Origin: Myroides phaeus
GTDB lineage: Bacteria; Bacteroidota; Bacteroidia; Flavobacteriales; Flavobacteriaceae
DNA: 64,000 nt
Direction of reading: 5' to 3'
Assembly (NCBI RefSeq): GCF_009799805.1
Contig: NZ_CP047050.1
Location: 1,502,001 to 1,566,000, forward strand
Under the pieces are notes generated by a model, which ran no database searches, was not told the origin of the DNA, and saw only the letters and a list, made by a program, of their open reading frames with translations. Numbering within the stretch: the stretch's first letter is position 1; the number at the start of each line of letters is the position of its first letter. The position numbers and the translations under genes are program-made. Positions 53,018-63,400 of the stretch are shown in pieces.

Positions 53018-54991
53018 ATGAAATATTTATATCCCTTATTGGCGTTTGTTTTATTTATGAATATTCCTTCAACTTACGCACAAAGTTTTCTTGAGAAAGT
53101 AAGTGTAGAGGAGTTGAGAGAAAATACTAATCCTATTTTTCCAGAAGCGGATGCTGTAATCTTGAATGAACAGATTGATGTTGCAATGGATTATATTCAA
53201 GATTATGGTTTTCGTGTAACGGAAAAGGTTAGTCGTAAAGTCAAATTATATAAAGATGATGCAAGAGAGTCGCTTTCTTTCTATGTCTCTTATTCTCCTA
53301 AAGGTTATTTAAGCGAAGAAGTAGTTTTACATCAAGCATCACTTTTTTCTTTGCAAGGGGTAGATGTTTCTAAGGAAAAAATAGAAAAAGAGGAAGTTGT
53401 AAAGAATGACTATGGCAATTGGAAAGAAGTTGGCGTGTTATTTAAAAATGCAAAAAAAGGAGATGTCGTTACTTATTCATATAGTAGAGTAACAAGTTTT
53501 ATTGATGAGTTACCTGAGTGGATTATTCAAGGTGATTTGCCTAAGCGTATCTCAAAATACACAGTAGTTTTACCTGAGTATTTTCAATATAGTATTGTTC
53601 AGAATGGTGATGTTAAGTTGAAAGAGACAACAACTGAAAAGAGAGTGTCTATGACAGGAATTGTATCACCAGGAACACGAACTAATGTCAATGCACTTGA
53701 AAAGACATTTGAAGTAGTTAATGTTCCTGCTTTTGTTAACGAGCCCTATATTGATAATCCAATAAACTATATTGCTTCCTTGCGCTTTGATTTATTAGAA
53801 GTACAATTTCCGTTTTCACCTGTACAGAAAGTTTTGTTGAACGAGAAAGAATTTTTGACAGATTTGACTAATAATCGAGGTTTTTCGCGTGAATTAAAGC
53901 AAGATAAATATTATAAAAGAGATATTTTACTGGAGGATTATCAAGGTTTATCAACTGAAGAAAAAATAGAGAAGGTTTTAAAATTTGTGCAACAAAAAGT
54001 AAAATGGGATAGTACCTATGGCATTTTCGCGAGTAATGGTACAAAAACAGCATACAATAAAGGAGTTGGAAATTCTGCTGATATAAATTTGATGCTAACA
54101 AGTATGTTGAGGTATATAGGTCTGCAGGCTAATCCTGTCTTGTTAAGTACAAGGAGTAATGGCGTGAAAACAACTTGGCAGAGAAATTACTACAATCACG
54201 TTATAACTGCTGTTGAAGTAGGAGAAGCCTATTATTTACTGGATGGCACAAGTCCTTACTCAGGAATTAATATTTTGCCATTAGAAGATTTGAATGGTAG
54301 AGGAATGTTGTTTAAAGACAATGGAAGTGTTGTGTCAATTGATTTAATGCCTCAATTTGTTTCAGGCATAACCGATAGATATCAAGTTGAATTAAACATT
54401 GATGGTTCTATGCAGGGGCAATTACTTAAAAACTACACTAATTATGATGCACTTGTTTTTAGAAGTGGTTATAATGGTAGCGAATGGCAATTGGGTAAGA
54501 CGTATGAATCACAACAATTTGGTGTACAAATTAGCAATGTTAGAGTATTTAATGCTAAGGAAGATTTATCCAAAGATGTTAGAGTAAATTATTCATTGTA
54601 TAAGAGAAACGCTGTATCAATGTTTAACGATAAGCTTTTTGTAAATCCATTTCAATTATACAATTTTAACGCAACAGTTTTTGAAGCAGAAAATAGAGTG
54701 TTGCCTATTTATTTTGGATATCCTACAATGGAAAATTATATGATTAGCATTGCAATTCCACAAGGCTATGAAGTAGAGAAAGTACCCGAAGATGTAGTGT
54801 TGAGGAATCAACAAGCAGGGATAGAAATGCAAGTTAAGTTTACTGTTGATACAAATAAAGTAGAAGGAACTTTATTGTTTTTAAAGAATAAGGGAGTGAT
54901 AGGGGTAAAAGATTATCCATATGTACGTGATTTATATCAGAAAGTAGGAAAGGTATTACAACAACAAGTTGTATTTGCCCGAAAAAAATAA
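53018..54991 (+). CDS. DUF3857 / transglutaminase-like exported protein
   Basis: This 657-residue protein has a signal peptide (about 1-22, ending TYAQ). A DUF3857 domain (about 50-220) is followed by a transglutaminase-like domain (about 290-420) and a C-terminal DUF3858-like beta region. In the transglutaminase domain the His (YNHVITAVE) and Asp (YYLLDGTSPY) are present, but the position of the nucleophile Cys reads GNSADINLML, with Ser. It is therefore probably not a working transglutaminase. The role is unknown; the family is common in Bacteroidota. Confidence 0.85.
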   Translation: MKYLYPLLAFVLFMNIPSTYAQSFLEKVSVEELRENTNPIFPEADAVILNEQIDVAMDYIQDYGFRVTEKVSRKVKLYKDDARESLSFYVSYSPKGYLSEEVVLHQASLFSLQGVDVSKEKIEKEEVVKNDYGNWKEVGVLFKNAKKGDVVTYSYSRVTSFIDELPEWIIQGDLPKRISKYTVVLPEYFQYSIVQNGDVKLKETTTEKRVSMTGIVSPGTRTNVNALEKTFEVVNVPAFVNEPYIDNPINYIASLRFDLLEVQFPFSPVQKVLLNEKEFLTDLTNNRGFSRELKQDKYYKRDILLEDYQGLSTEEKIEKVLKFVQQKVKWDSTYGIFASNGTKTAYNKGVGNSADINLMLTSMLRYIGLQANPVLLSTRSNGVKTTWQRNYYNHVITAVEVGEAYYLLDGTSPYSGINILPLEDLNGRGMLFKDNGSVVSIDLMPQFVSGITDRYQVELNIDGSMQGQLLKNYTNYDALVFRSGYNGSEWQLGKTYESQQFGVQISNVRVFNAKEDLSKDVRVNYSLYKRNAVSMFNDKLFVNPFQLYNFNATVFEAENRVLPIYFGYPTMENYMISIAIPQGYEVEKVPEDVVLRNQQAGIEMQVKFTVDTNKVEGTLLFLKNKGVIGVKDYPYVRDLYQKVGKVLQQQVVFARKK

Positions 54992-54994
54992 AAA

Positions 54995-55037
54995 AACAAA
55001 AGCCTCAAGATGTTTTATGCTTCTTGAGGCTTTTTTG
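54995..55037. terminator. bidirectional terminator
   Basis: Stem AAAAGCCTCAAG/CTTGAGGCTTTT with a loop of about 12 bases; A-run before and T-run after, between the converging DUF3857 and M16 genes. Confidence 0.9.
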
Positions 55038-55042
55038 TGTTG

Positions 55043-57853
55043 TTATTTTGGAGCGATAACGAATACACCGTATTTATTTAAGTTAAACATTGTTTTAGCT
55101 GTGTTTAAGACGTCTTCTGTCGTGATTGATTGCAATATAGTATCATACTGATCAAACTCACTTAAATCTTCAAAGTTGAGGTATATTTCTCTTAATTTTT
55201 CTACCCATTGGTACGTACTACTACTTGTTAAGTGAAGTGTTTTGTTGTTTAGAATTGTTCGCTTCATTCGCTCTAACATCTCGTTGTTGATCGGAGTAGA
55301 TTGTAATTTCTTAACCGCTTGTTTGGCGTATTCCTCTAAGGTAGCAAGATCTTTTTCCTCTGCAGAAAAATGTAAAGAAGTAAACGTTTTAGCTTCAGGA
55401 TATAGAGTAACGTCAATATCTGAATACGGTGAATATACCAAACCTTCCTTTTCACGAGAAACATTTAAAAATGCATCATTTAAAAGTTCACGAACCATTT
55501 GAGCAATAATGCTCTGTTTTAGTGTAGCATTAATATCACCTTTGAAAACGATTGAGACATCTGGTCTTTCAGCTTCTGTTGCAATTATTTTAGACCTTGT
55601 AATTTCTTCTTTCTCTTTTAGAGGATCAGCAATATTACTCTTTTGCTGTGTACTTTTATGCAAGGGAATACTACCAAAATAAGCTGTTGCCTTTTCTTTA
55701 ATATCGCTAACTGAGAAGTTTCCACTGATAACGATTGACATATCCTTAGGCGATCTAAATGTTGCGTCAAAAAGAGTGAACATATTTTTAATGTTGATTC
55801 TTTGGATGTCTTCTTTTGTTTTTAATGGTTGTTTAATGGCCTTTATTCCAAATTTATACGCAGCTATTTTATGAGACATAGCGATAAATGGATTTTTCAG
55901 ATAATTAGGTGTAGTGGGAGTAGTAGCTAAAGACTCTATTTCTTCAGCAATAAATTCATCAAAGTCTTCTTGAGGAATTACATAGTCATACAGTTTTCTA
56001 TAGCTCCATTCAAATAAATCAGTTGCATTAGCCTGTCTACTTGAAGTATTTGCAATACTGGCATTATCAATCATACTTATCAAAGTAGAAACATCTTTTT
56101 GCGCTCCAATATCACTATAGTTGTCTTTAGATAAGCCATTAATCCAAGCAGTATCTAAGAAATAAGGAGTTTCTTCAAACAAAGCGCGTTCATCTTGTTT
56201 TACCTGATTTAGGCCTTTTCGTGTAGCGATTGATAATATATAATTATTATCTTCACTCGTTGTTGGTTTAATAGCAATACGCAAGCCATTTTGAAGTGTT
56301 ATTTCGGTAACCCCAATATTTTTGTACTCTTTTTCAGAGACGATATGAGCTTTTGAATTAAAAGCAATAGGAGGCATTGTATCCCAATTTAGCGATAATT
56401 CGTTTGTATCATCACTGATTGTAGGTTGCTTTTTAATGAATTTAGTTACTTGTTTTGCTCCGTTTTTCCAGCTCTTTTCTAATTCTTTTTCGTTCTTGAT
56501 TTCAAATAAATCAGAATTAAATTCGAATAAATATAAGTTGGCAGTACCATTTGCCCAAGTGTTTTTATGATGCGTATTGATATCATCAATTGAAATGGAA
56601 GCTATTATTTCTTGTGCTAAAAGTTCTTCTTCGCTATTATTTAAAAAGTGGCTATATGCTGCTACTTGGTCAATATAAGAGTTTGCTATATAATAAGGAT
56701 TAGAGATTTCACTTTTGTTTAAAGTATTTAAATAAGAAGTTTTTAGAACATATAATTCTTCTTCAGATATTCCAATTTGTTCAATTGAGTATATAATGCT
56801 ACTTAATAATTGAACCTCAGAAAGGAGTTCTTTTTTAGTTGTAGCTTGTAGTTCAAAAGCATTTTCATTTCTATTAGATAAATACCAAGTAGAATGGTTA
56901 TTCGCTTTAGAATTTCCCTCTTTCAGTTTTTGTTTTAAAAATGAGTTATATAAATGTTCTATAAGTTGAAGCTTAAAGTCTTCTTTAGATTCTAATAAAG
57001 GAGATTTTACAAAGCGAATTATTTCAAGTTTATTCACTTTTGAGTTTGGAGATTCTTGCGTAGTAAGTTTGTCTTTGAATACTGGATTAAAAGCAAAAAT
57101 ATTCTGTTTTCTATTGACATTTGGAGCAGGATTAAATTGTCCGAAATTCTTTTGGATTGCTTTTATTGCATTATCAGCATTAACATTTCCAGTGATTATA
57201 ATTGTAGCTAAATTAGAGGAATACCATTTTTTGTAAAACTCTTTTAAGCGTTGGTGATCGATATTTATAATATCTTGTTCAGTTGCAATAGGTAAACGAT
57301 GCGCGTGTTTTGTTCCCTCTAATTTCTTTTTTGTAAAAGTAGATTCAACGCCATAATCTCTAATTTCTTGGATTACAATTTTCTTTTCTTTTAAAATAGC
57401 TTCATCTGTTAAAGAAGATTTTCCTAAGAAGTTAGCTAAGATATTAAGTGCTAAATCTAATTGTTTTGGGTCTAAAAGAGACAATTCATAAACCGTACGT
57501 TCATACGTCGTATAGGCATTAATATCTCTTCCAAAACTATAGCCCAGCGCTTGTAAGGTATCAACTGCTTGTCTATTAGGGAAGTCTTCCGAACCATTAA
57601 ATACTAAATGTTCTAAGAAATGAGCATAACCAATTTCGTCATCTGTTTCTTGAAGAGAACCTATATTAAATACCAAGCGGTATTCTGTATTTGGTTGTTT
57701 GGTTTGGTGAATAATGTATTGTAAACCGTTGGTTAAGCTATCAATTGTTTTATTCTGTATCGATGGTAATTCTTTATAAAGACTTTGTCCATTAGTTATA
57801 AATGGACAAAGTGATAAAAATAAAGAAGATAATAAGATTTTGTATGTAGTCAT
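55043..57853 (-). CDS. M16-family zinc metallopeptidase (pitrilysin/FusC-like, exported)
   Basis: This 936-residue protein has a signal peptide (about 1-22) and the double-length M16 layout of two similar halves forming a clamshell. The inverted zinc motif is at H78-F-L-E81-H82, and the third ligand is probably Glu163 in EKKIVIQEI, the same seven-residue spacing as Glu182-Glu189 in insulin-degrading enzyme. The second half lacks the motif, as usual. Pectobacterium FusC, of this family, cuts imported ferredoxin in the periplasm. The gene overlaps the upstream lipoprotein stop by one base and is last in the SusCD operon. Confidence 0.9.
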   Translation of the reverse strand: MTTYKILLSSLFLSLCPFITNGQSLYKELPSIQNKTIDSLTNGLQYIIHQTKQPNTEYRLVFNIGSLQETDDEIGYAHFLEHLVFNGSEDFPNRQAVDTLQALGYSFGRDINAYTTYERTVYELSLLDPKQLDLALNILANFLGKSSLTDEAILKEKKIVIQEIRDYGVESTFTKKKLEGTKHAHRLPIATEQDIINIDHQRLKEFYKKWYSSNLATIIITGNVNADNAIKAIQKNFGQFNPAPNVNRKQNIFAFNPVFKDKLTTQESPNSKVNKLEIIRFVKSPLLESKEDFKLQLIEHLYNSFLKQKLKEGNSKANNHSTWYLSNRNENAFELQATTKKELLSEVQLLSSIIYSIEQIGISEEELYVLKTSYLNTLNKSEISNPYYIANSYIDQVAAYSHFLNNSEEELLAQEIIASISIDDINTHHKNTWANGTANLYLFEFNSDLFEIKNEKELEKSWKNGAKQVTKFIKKQPTISDDTNELSLNWDTMPPIAFNSKAHIVSEKEYKNIGVTEITLQNGLRIAIKPTTSEDNNYILSIATRKGLNQVKQDERALFEETPYFLDTAWINGLSKDNYSDIGAQKDVSTLISMIDNASIANTSSRQANATDLFEWSYRKLYDYVIPQEDFDEFIAEEIESLATTPTTPNYLKNPFIAMSHKIAAYKFGIKAIKQPLKTKEDIQRINIKNMFTLFDATFRSPKDMSIVISGNFSVSDIKEKATAYFGSIPLHKSTQQKSNIADPLKEKEEITRSKIIATEAERPDVSIVFKGDINATLKQSIIAQMVRELLNDAFLNVSREKEGLVYSPYSDIDVTLYPEAKTFTSLHFSAEEKDLATLEEYAKQAVKKLQSTPINNEMLERMKRTILNNKTLHLTSSSTYQWVEKLREIYLNFEDLSEFDQYDTILQSITTEDVLNTAKTMFNLNKYGVFVIAPK

Positions 57854-59061
57854 TATTTGATTTTGTAGTTAATAGTTATGTTTATGTATCCTCCAGCTTC
57901 AGAGTGTCCTATTATAAATTTAAAAGAAAGTTTGTCCTTTGATAAAGTTGCAGTACTTTCTGTCCAAGTGTCATTATCATAGTCATCTTCCTCAATATTT
58001 GCATTGTTTATAATTGCAGCAGGATTAATATTACCTCCATTTTCAATGCTTTCTATCGCGATAGGATTTTTATCATTAATGAATTTTTGTAATCTTTCAT
58101 AGGCACTATACCTGTATGTTAAAGGGATAATTGTAATTTCTTCACCATAAAAATCCTCGCCTTTCCCTATGTAAGAAACTTCTTTAGTATTTAAGTCTAT
58201 TTCAATATCATCCAGCATAACTTCAAAGGTTTCTTTAGATTCTCGCGTAAGACCTATAAGTTCCATAATGTTTTTATTAGCAGGAGGAGCATCTGGACTT
58301 TGATTATTCCAGAATACAAGGTCGTCAATAGTAAGATCTCTAAACAATTTGTATAAGTAACTTTCTAATCCCATTGCGTTAGATACCATTTTTAATACTG
58401 GTTTTTCTGCAGTAGCTTTTTCACTTAATGTAAATGTTGTTATTCCATTAATCTGTATTGTTTTCTTGTCATATAAAGCTTCTAAATTACCATCACCAGG
58501 AAAGTAGATAGTTCCTGTCATTTCTACATCCCCAATAAGAGGAAATAAATCTAAACCATTGCGTTTATAGTGTTCAAGTAACTCTATTTGGTCAGATGTT
58601 AATTCATCAGTAGAAGAAAGAGGTTGTAATGTAAATTGTAAGTGTTTTTCAAGATTCAGTGTACTATTGTTTTCTACAAGAGATAAAGTAATATTTGTTG
58701 GTTCAGTAATTACTTTTCTCGACGTACTTTTAATCCTTAGTTCTGCTTTTTTTTGCCCAGGCAAAAATTCAATAGTTGGGTTTTCTATATCAAGAATTTT
58801 TGTATTCTCTACTATATTGCCTTGTAGAGCAAATTTAAGTTTAATAGGCGTGTTTACTGCTTTTACAAGATGAATGTCTATTACTGTTTCATCAGTACTA
58901 TTATCTTTTAGAAATACGCTCGTTTGCGGAATCAGTACTATTTTATTTTCACCTAAAAATTCACCATTTGCATTATCTTCAGTAGAGCAAGCGAAAAAAG
59001 AGCTTATAGTAATTAGGAAAGCAGTTAAAACGAATATGTTTTTTTGTAATGTCTTTTTCAT
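57853..59061 (-). CDS. lipoprotein of unknown family in the SusCD-M16 operon
   Basis: This 402-residue lipoprotein has a signal with lipobox SFFAC (Cys near residue 25) followed by STEDNANGE, an acidic stretch after the lipidated Cys of the sort that marks surface-exposed lipoproteins in Bacteroidota. The mature part begins with a calx-beta/DUF1735-like beta-sandwich (about 45-140: VFLKDNSTDETVIDIHLVKAV and FLPGQKKAELRIKS). A less recognisable domain follows, with a tail ending YINITINYKIK. It may resemble DUF4929, but I am not sure. It is probably an accessory binding protein of the importer. Confidence 0.7.
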   Translation of the reverse strand: MKKTLQKNIFVLTAFLITISSFFACSTEDNANGEFLGENKIVLIPQTSVFLKDNSTDETVIDIHLVKAVNTPIKLKFALQGNIVENTKILDIENPTIEFLPGQKKAELRIKSTSRKVITEPTNITLSLVENNSTLNLEKHLQFTLQPLSSTDELTSDQIELLEHYKRNGLDLFPLIGDVEMTGTIYFPGDGNLEALYDKKTIQINGITTFTLSEKATAEKPVLKMVSNAMGLESYLYKLFRDLTIDDLVFWNNQSPDAPPANKNIMELIGLTRESKETFEVMLDDIEIDLNTKEVSYIGKGEDFYGEEITIIPLTYRYSAYERLQKFINDKNPIAIESIENGGNINPAAIINNANIEEDDYDNDTWTESTATLSKDKLSFKFIIGHSEAGGYINITINYKIK

Positions 59062-59073
59062 TTTTTTTCAATA

Positions 59074-60450
59074 TTAGTCAACAATAGTCCATCCTTCATT
59101 TTGAGTTGCATTTGGATTATGTCTCGTTTCAGAAGCAGGCAATGGCCAAGTCCACCTGAAGTCCGTAGATTTAATTGTAGCAGCTTTATTATTGCTATCA
59201 GGTATATATCTGACAAGGTCAATATTCCATCTTTTTAAGTCGAAGAAGTTCATCTTTTCTCCAATGAACTCTTTCTGTTTTTGTAAGCGAAAGATTGCTC
59301 TTAATTCACTTTGCGAAAGATTAGGAGTAAGAGTGTCTACATTTAAGTTTGAAAGGAAATCATTTAGCAGTTCTATTGCTTCAGCATTTTTATTTTGTTC
59401 AATTAAGCTTTCAATTAAAATAAAATAAGTCTCTGTATTTCTTGACATAACAATAGGCTTTTGTGTTTTGTCTTCAGATGTAGTTTTATATTTTCCTAAC
59501 AACTGTCTATCTATTCCATCTGTACCAGTAGCTTTAAACTTAAATAAATATTGAGAAACATTATGTCTTATATCCTTTTCGGCAAAAGAAAGAGCTTCAT
59601 TGATATAGAAATAATCACCTGCGTTTTGTTGATAATACAAATAGTGATTAGGGTTTTCTTGTAAATCATATATCCAATAAACATTAGAAGAAATACTTGT
59701 CAGCTGATTATTCCAAAGATTAGCATACGTTGTTTCAGTATTAATCAGTTTAAAATTATCATTTAAAAGATCTTTAGCCAATTTTTCTGCCTTTGAAAAG
59801 TCTCTCATAAAAAGAGCTACTTGAGCTTGTATATGCAGAGCTCCTTTTTTAGTTATGAAATAGTTTTTCTCATAAGGATAATCTTTTATGAGAGACAATC
59901 CTTCTTCCAATAGGTTGTTAATTTCAACTAATGTTTCTGTTTGGGTTAAACGCTTATTTGTTTCCAGACTTAAGGAGTTTTTAGGAATAATACCTAAAGC
60001 ATTAGGATTATAACGATTGCTGTAAAGCTGCAACAAATCAAAGTATATATATGCTTTTAATAAGAGTGCATTTCCTTTTATATATTGCCAATCCTTATTG
60101 TCTTTATTCAAATTGTCATTAGAAAGTAAAATAACATTTAAGTTAATTAAAGCATTATAGTAATCTTCCCAAATAGTTGCAGTTGTTTTTGTTAGTTCAC
60201 GTTGGTCCCAATTATAGCTAAGTTGATAGTTTTTTTTGTACACAACTTGATAGTTAGGTTGTAAATCCTCTGTTAGTAAAGTGAATTTTTCAGAAGAAAC
60301 AGGAAGGCTCTTATAAGCTTGAGATAATACTCCCATTGCTTTTGTAGGAGTATTAATGATATTATCACCAGATATTTCATCTTGTGATTTTATGTCTAAA
60401 CTACACGCTGTTAGAAAGCCTATAGCTATAAATAGAAATATTTTTTTCAT
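59074..60450 (-). CDS. SusD/RagB-family surface lipoprotein
   Basis: This 458-residue lipoprotein has lipobox FLTAC (Cys16) followed by SLDIKSQDEI, typical of SusD. The TPR-like helical scaffold includes WEDYYNALINLNVILLSN and KGNALLLKAYIYFDLLQLYSNRY. The C-terminal RagB/SusD signature is ELRAIFRLQKQKEFIGEKMNFFDLKRWN, followed by a closing WTWPLPASETRHNP. It forms the lid of the SusC transporter and captures the substrate. It starts two bases after susC. Confidence 0.93.
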   Translation of the reverse strand: MKKIFLFIAIGFLTACSLDIKSQDEISGDNIINTPTKAMGVLSQAYKSLPVSSEKFTLLTEDLQPNYQVVYKKNYQLSYNWDQRELTKTTATIWEDYYNALINLNVILLSNDNLNKDNKDWQYIKGNALLLKAYIYFDLLQLYSNRYNPNALGIIPKNSLSLETNKRLTQTETLVEINNLLEEGLSLIKDYPYEKNYFITKKGALHIQAQVALFMRDFSKAEKLAKDLLNDNFKLINTETTYANLWNNQLTSISSNVYWIYDLQENPNHYLYYQQNAGDYFYINEALSFAEKDIRHNVSQYLFKFKATGTDGIDRQLLGKYKTTSEDKTQKPIVMSRNTETYFILIESLIEQNKNAEAIELLNDFLSNLNVDTLTPNLSQSELRAIFRLQKQKEFIGEKMNFFDLKRWNIDLVRYIPDSNNKAATIKSTDFRWTWPLPASETRHNPNATQNEGWTIVD

Positions 60451-60452
60451 AA

Positions 60453-63400
60453 TTAGAATGTAGCGTTAATAGAAAAAGTTAAAATAGGTTGTAATACATC
60501 ATTTAGAGAGCCTTTATCTTTTTGTCTGCGATAGGTGTAAATATTGTCAGCTTGTACATTTACTTGTAAAGATTTGAAGTAGCGATTAATGAATGAGCTT
60601 TGTGTAATGCTATAACCTAATTGAACAAAGTTTAATTTTATATAATCAGTTTTATACACCGTTTTTGTTGTTGGATATTGATACAAATCATAAACAGAGC
60701 TTGGAAGGTTTTTAGCAGGATATAATTTGTTTTCGTCACCAATTTCAAACCACATATTGTCTAATTGTCCTTTAATAGCATTCTGATTAGCATTTGTATT
60801 ATCTCTAATATAAGATTTACTATAAGTTGCTTTACCACCAGAACTATAGTTAATGTTAACAGTTAAAGACCAATTTTTATAACTAAAATAGTTGTTGAAA
60901 AAACCACTATAAGGAGCAATAGAGTATCCTAAATTATTGAAGTAATTAGGAGAGACATTGTCTTCATAGTTGATTATTTTTCCATCATTATCTACATATT
61001 GAGGTAATCCAGTAATAGGGTAAACACCATTATCTTGTAACCCATAAATAACACCTAAAGGTTTGCCAACTTCATATTCAGGAATAACAGATTGGTCAGA
61101 TAAATAAATTTTATCCGTACCATAAAGATTTTTGACTTTATTAGCATTATAAGACATAGAAATAGATGAGTTCCATTTAAAATCAGCAATGCGTAGAACA
61201 TCACCATTAAGCATTAACTCAATACCCTTGTTTTCTAATTTCCCGATATTTTTTGTAAACGTTTTAAAACCATTGCTACTTGCAATTGGAACAGCAACTA
61301 TGGCTTCTTTCGTTAATTCGTTGTACAAAGTTGTTGTAAGGTTAAATCTATTTAGGAAACCAAAATCAATTGTAAAATTTGTCGAATAGGTTTGCTGAGG
61401 TTTTAAATCCTTATTAGGCAAAGCAAGGAGTTGTAAGATTCTACTTTCTCCGTAAAAGTTGTTAGAGTTACTGAAAGTCGTTGCAATATCACGAGGAGTA
61501 ATTCCAACCATACTTGCTGTATAACCTAAAGAAGCTTTAAACTTTAAAGCCGTTAAAATATTCTGTTTAGCAAAAAAAGCATATTCACTTGGAGACCATC
61601 CGATACCCGTAGACCAAGCATTGTTCCATCTGTTGTTACTTGGTAAAAGAGAAGAACCATCTCTTTTAATGCTTACATATAGATCATAGGTGTTTTGGAA
61701 TGTATATCCTAAAGCAGCTCCAAAACCTAATTGGGCATTTTTAATTTTGTTCCCAGAATTATTAGGAGCATAGGCTCCCGTTAAAGAGTTATTGATACCA
61801 GAAATACTGTTTATATCATCAGCAATACCATAACCAGACGCAGAAAGTGATTTTATATTTGTTATATAATAATCAGAATTGATTCCAATAAAAAAGTCGT
61901 GGTCTCCAATCTGCTTTTGGTAACTCGCACGAATGTTTGAAGAAAAATCAAAGTTTTTATTATCTTCCTCTGATAAGTAACCTTGTGCATTTATAGGATA
62001 ATCACGTTGGCTGTATGCAGTACTATATATGCGTTTATTTACTTCCCCTAAACTATAATCTGCACCAATTACCCCTGAGATATTTAATTCAGGTAAAACA
62101 TCCCATTGCATAACCAAAGAACTACTAAAGCGCTTAGTAGTACTTTTTTGATAGAATTGATTAATTAAGTCTTTATAGGAACGATTTTTGTCAAAACTAT
62201 ATAGTGTTTTACTTTCTTTTGTTTCATATGGGTTTAAAATGTAAGCAAGAGAAGATGGATCATTATCCATACCATTCTCCGTATTTGCAGTTGCTACCCC
62301 AAAGCTATTATTAATAGCAAGGTTGAAGTTATCTGATATTAGATAATTTAAGTTTGCGCGGGCAGTGATGTGGTTAATATCGTTACCAGGAATACGACCA
62401 CCTTGTTTACTGTAATTCAAAGAATAGAAATAGGTGTTTTTTTCAGTTCCACCTCTCACACTAAAGTTGTACGATTGAAAATGATTAGGCTTAATAAGTT
62501 CTTTAAACCAATCAGTATTATATTGTTTAAGAGAATCAAGTACTCTGTTTCCCTCCGCTAATTTCGCTTGTAATAAAGGGCTATTTTGATAATTTTTAGT
62601 GATGTATTTCTCAGAGAATAGATATCCAGGAGTTGCCAGCATTTCCATTCGTTCTTCGAATGCTAATTTTTCATTTGTTCCCATCATTTCTACAGGACGT
62701 TCACCTCTAAGAGTAATTCCTTGTTTCATAGAAAAACTAAAAACAGGTTTGCCTTCAAAACCTCTTTTTGAAGTTAATTCAATTACTCCATTAGCTGCTT
62801 TTATACCATATAAAGCAGTAGCAGGAGCATCTTTAAGGACTTTTATCGTAGTAAAATCATTTGGATTTAAGGTAAGGAATGTTTCAGTAGAAATAATGAT
62901 TCCATCCATTACAAAGAGAGGTTCATTAGCACTTCCATTGTAATTAAACGAAGAGTTACCTCTAATTCGTATTTCAGGTTTCTTTCCAAGTTCCCCTCCA
63001 TAATTAACAGTTAATCCTGGTACTTGTCCTTGTAAAAGTTTTGCCATATCTATTTCAGAGCGTTCACTTAATTTATTCATATCAAGTGTAACTACAGAAC
63101 CAGTTAGATTTCGTACATCAATATCATTGATATTGTTTGTGCATTTTATGAGCAATTCTTCGAGTTGCTCCATAATTGGGTTTAGATAAATATTTTGAGA
63201 AGTATTTTTTAAAGACATACGGATTTCTTCAAAACCTAAATGAGAGACGATAATGTCTATTTGTTTGGGAGCTGTAAATGAAAAGGTACCATTATCTTCA
63301 GTAATAAAAACTTGTTTAGTATCTATTAAGGTGATAATCGCACCTTGTACAGGTTTTTTCGTATGTTGATTGATTACTTTTCCTACATATTGTTGCGTTT

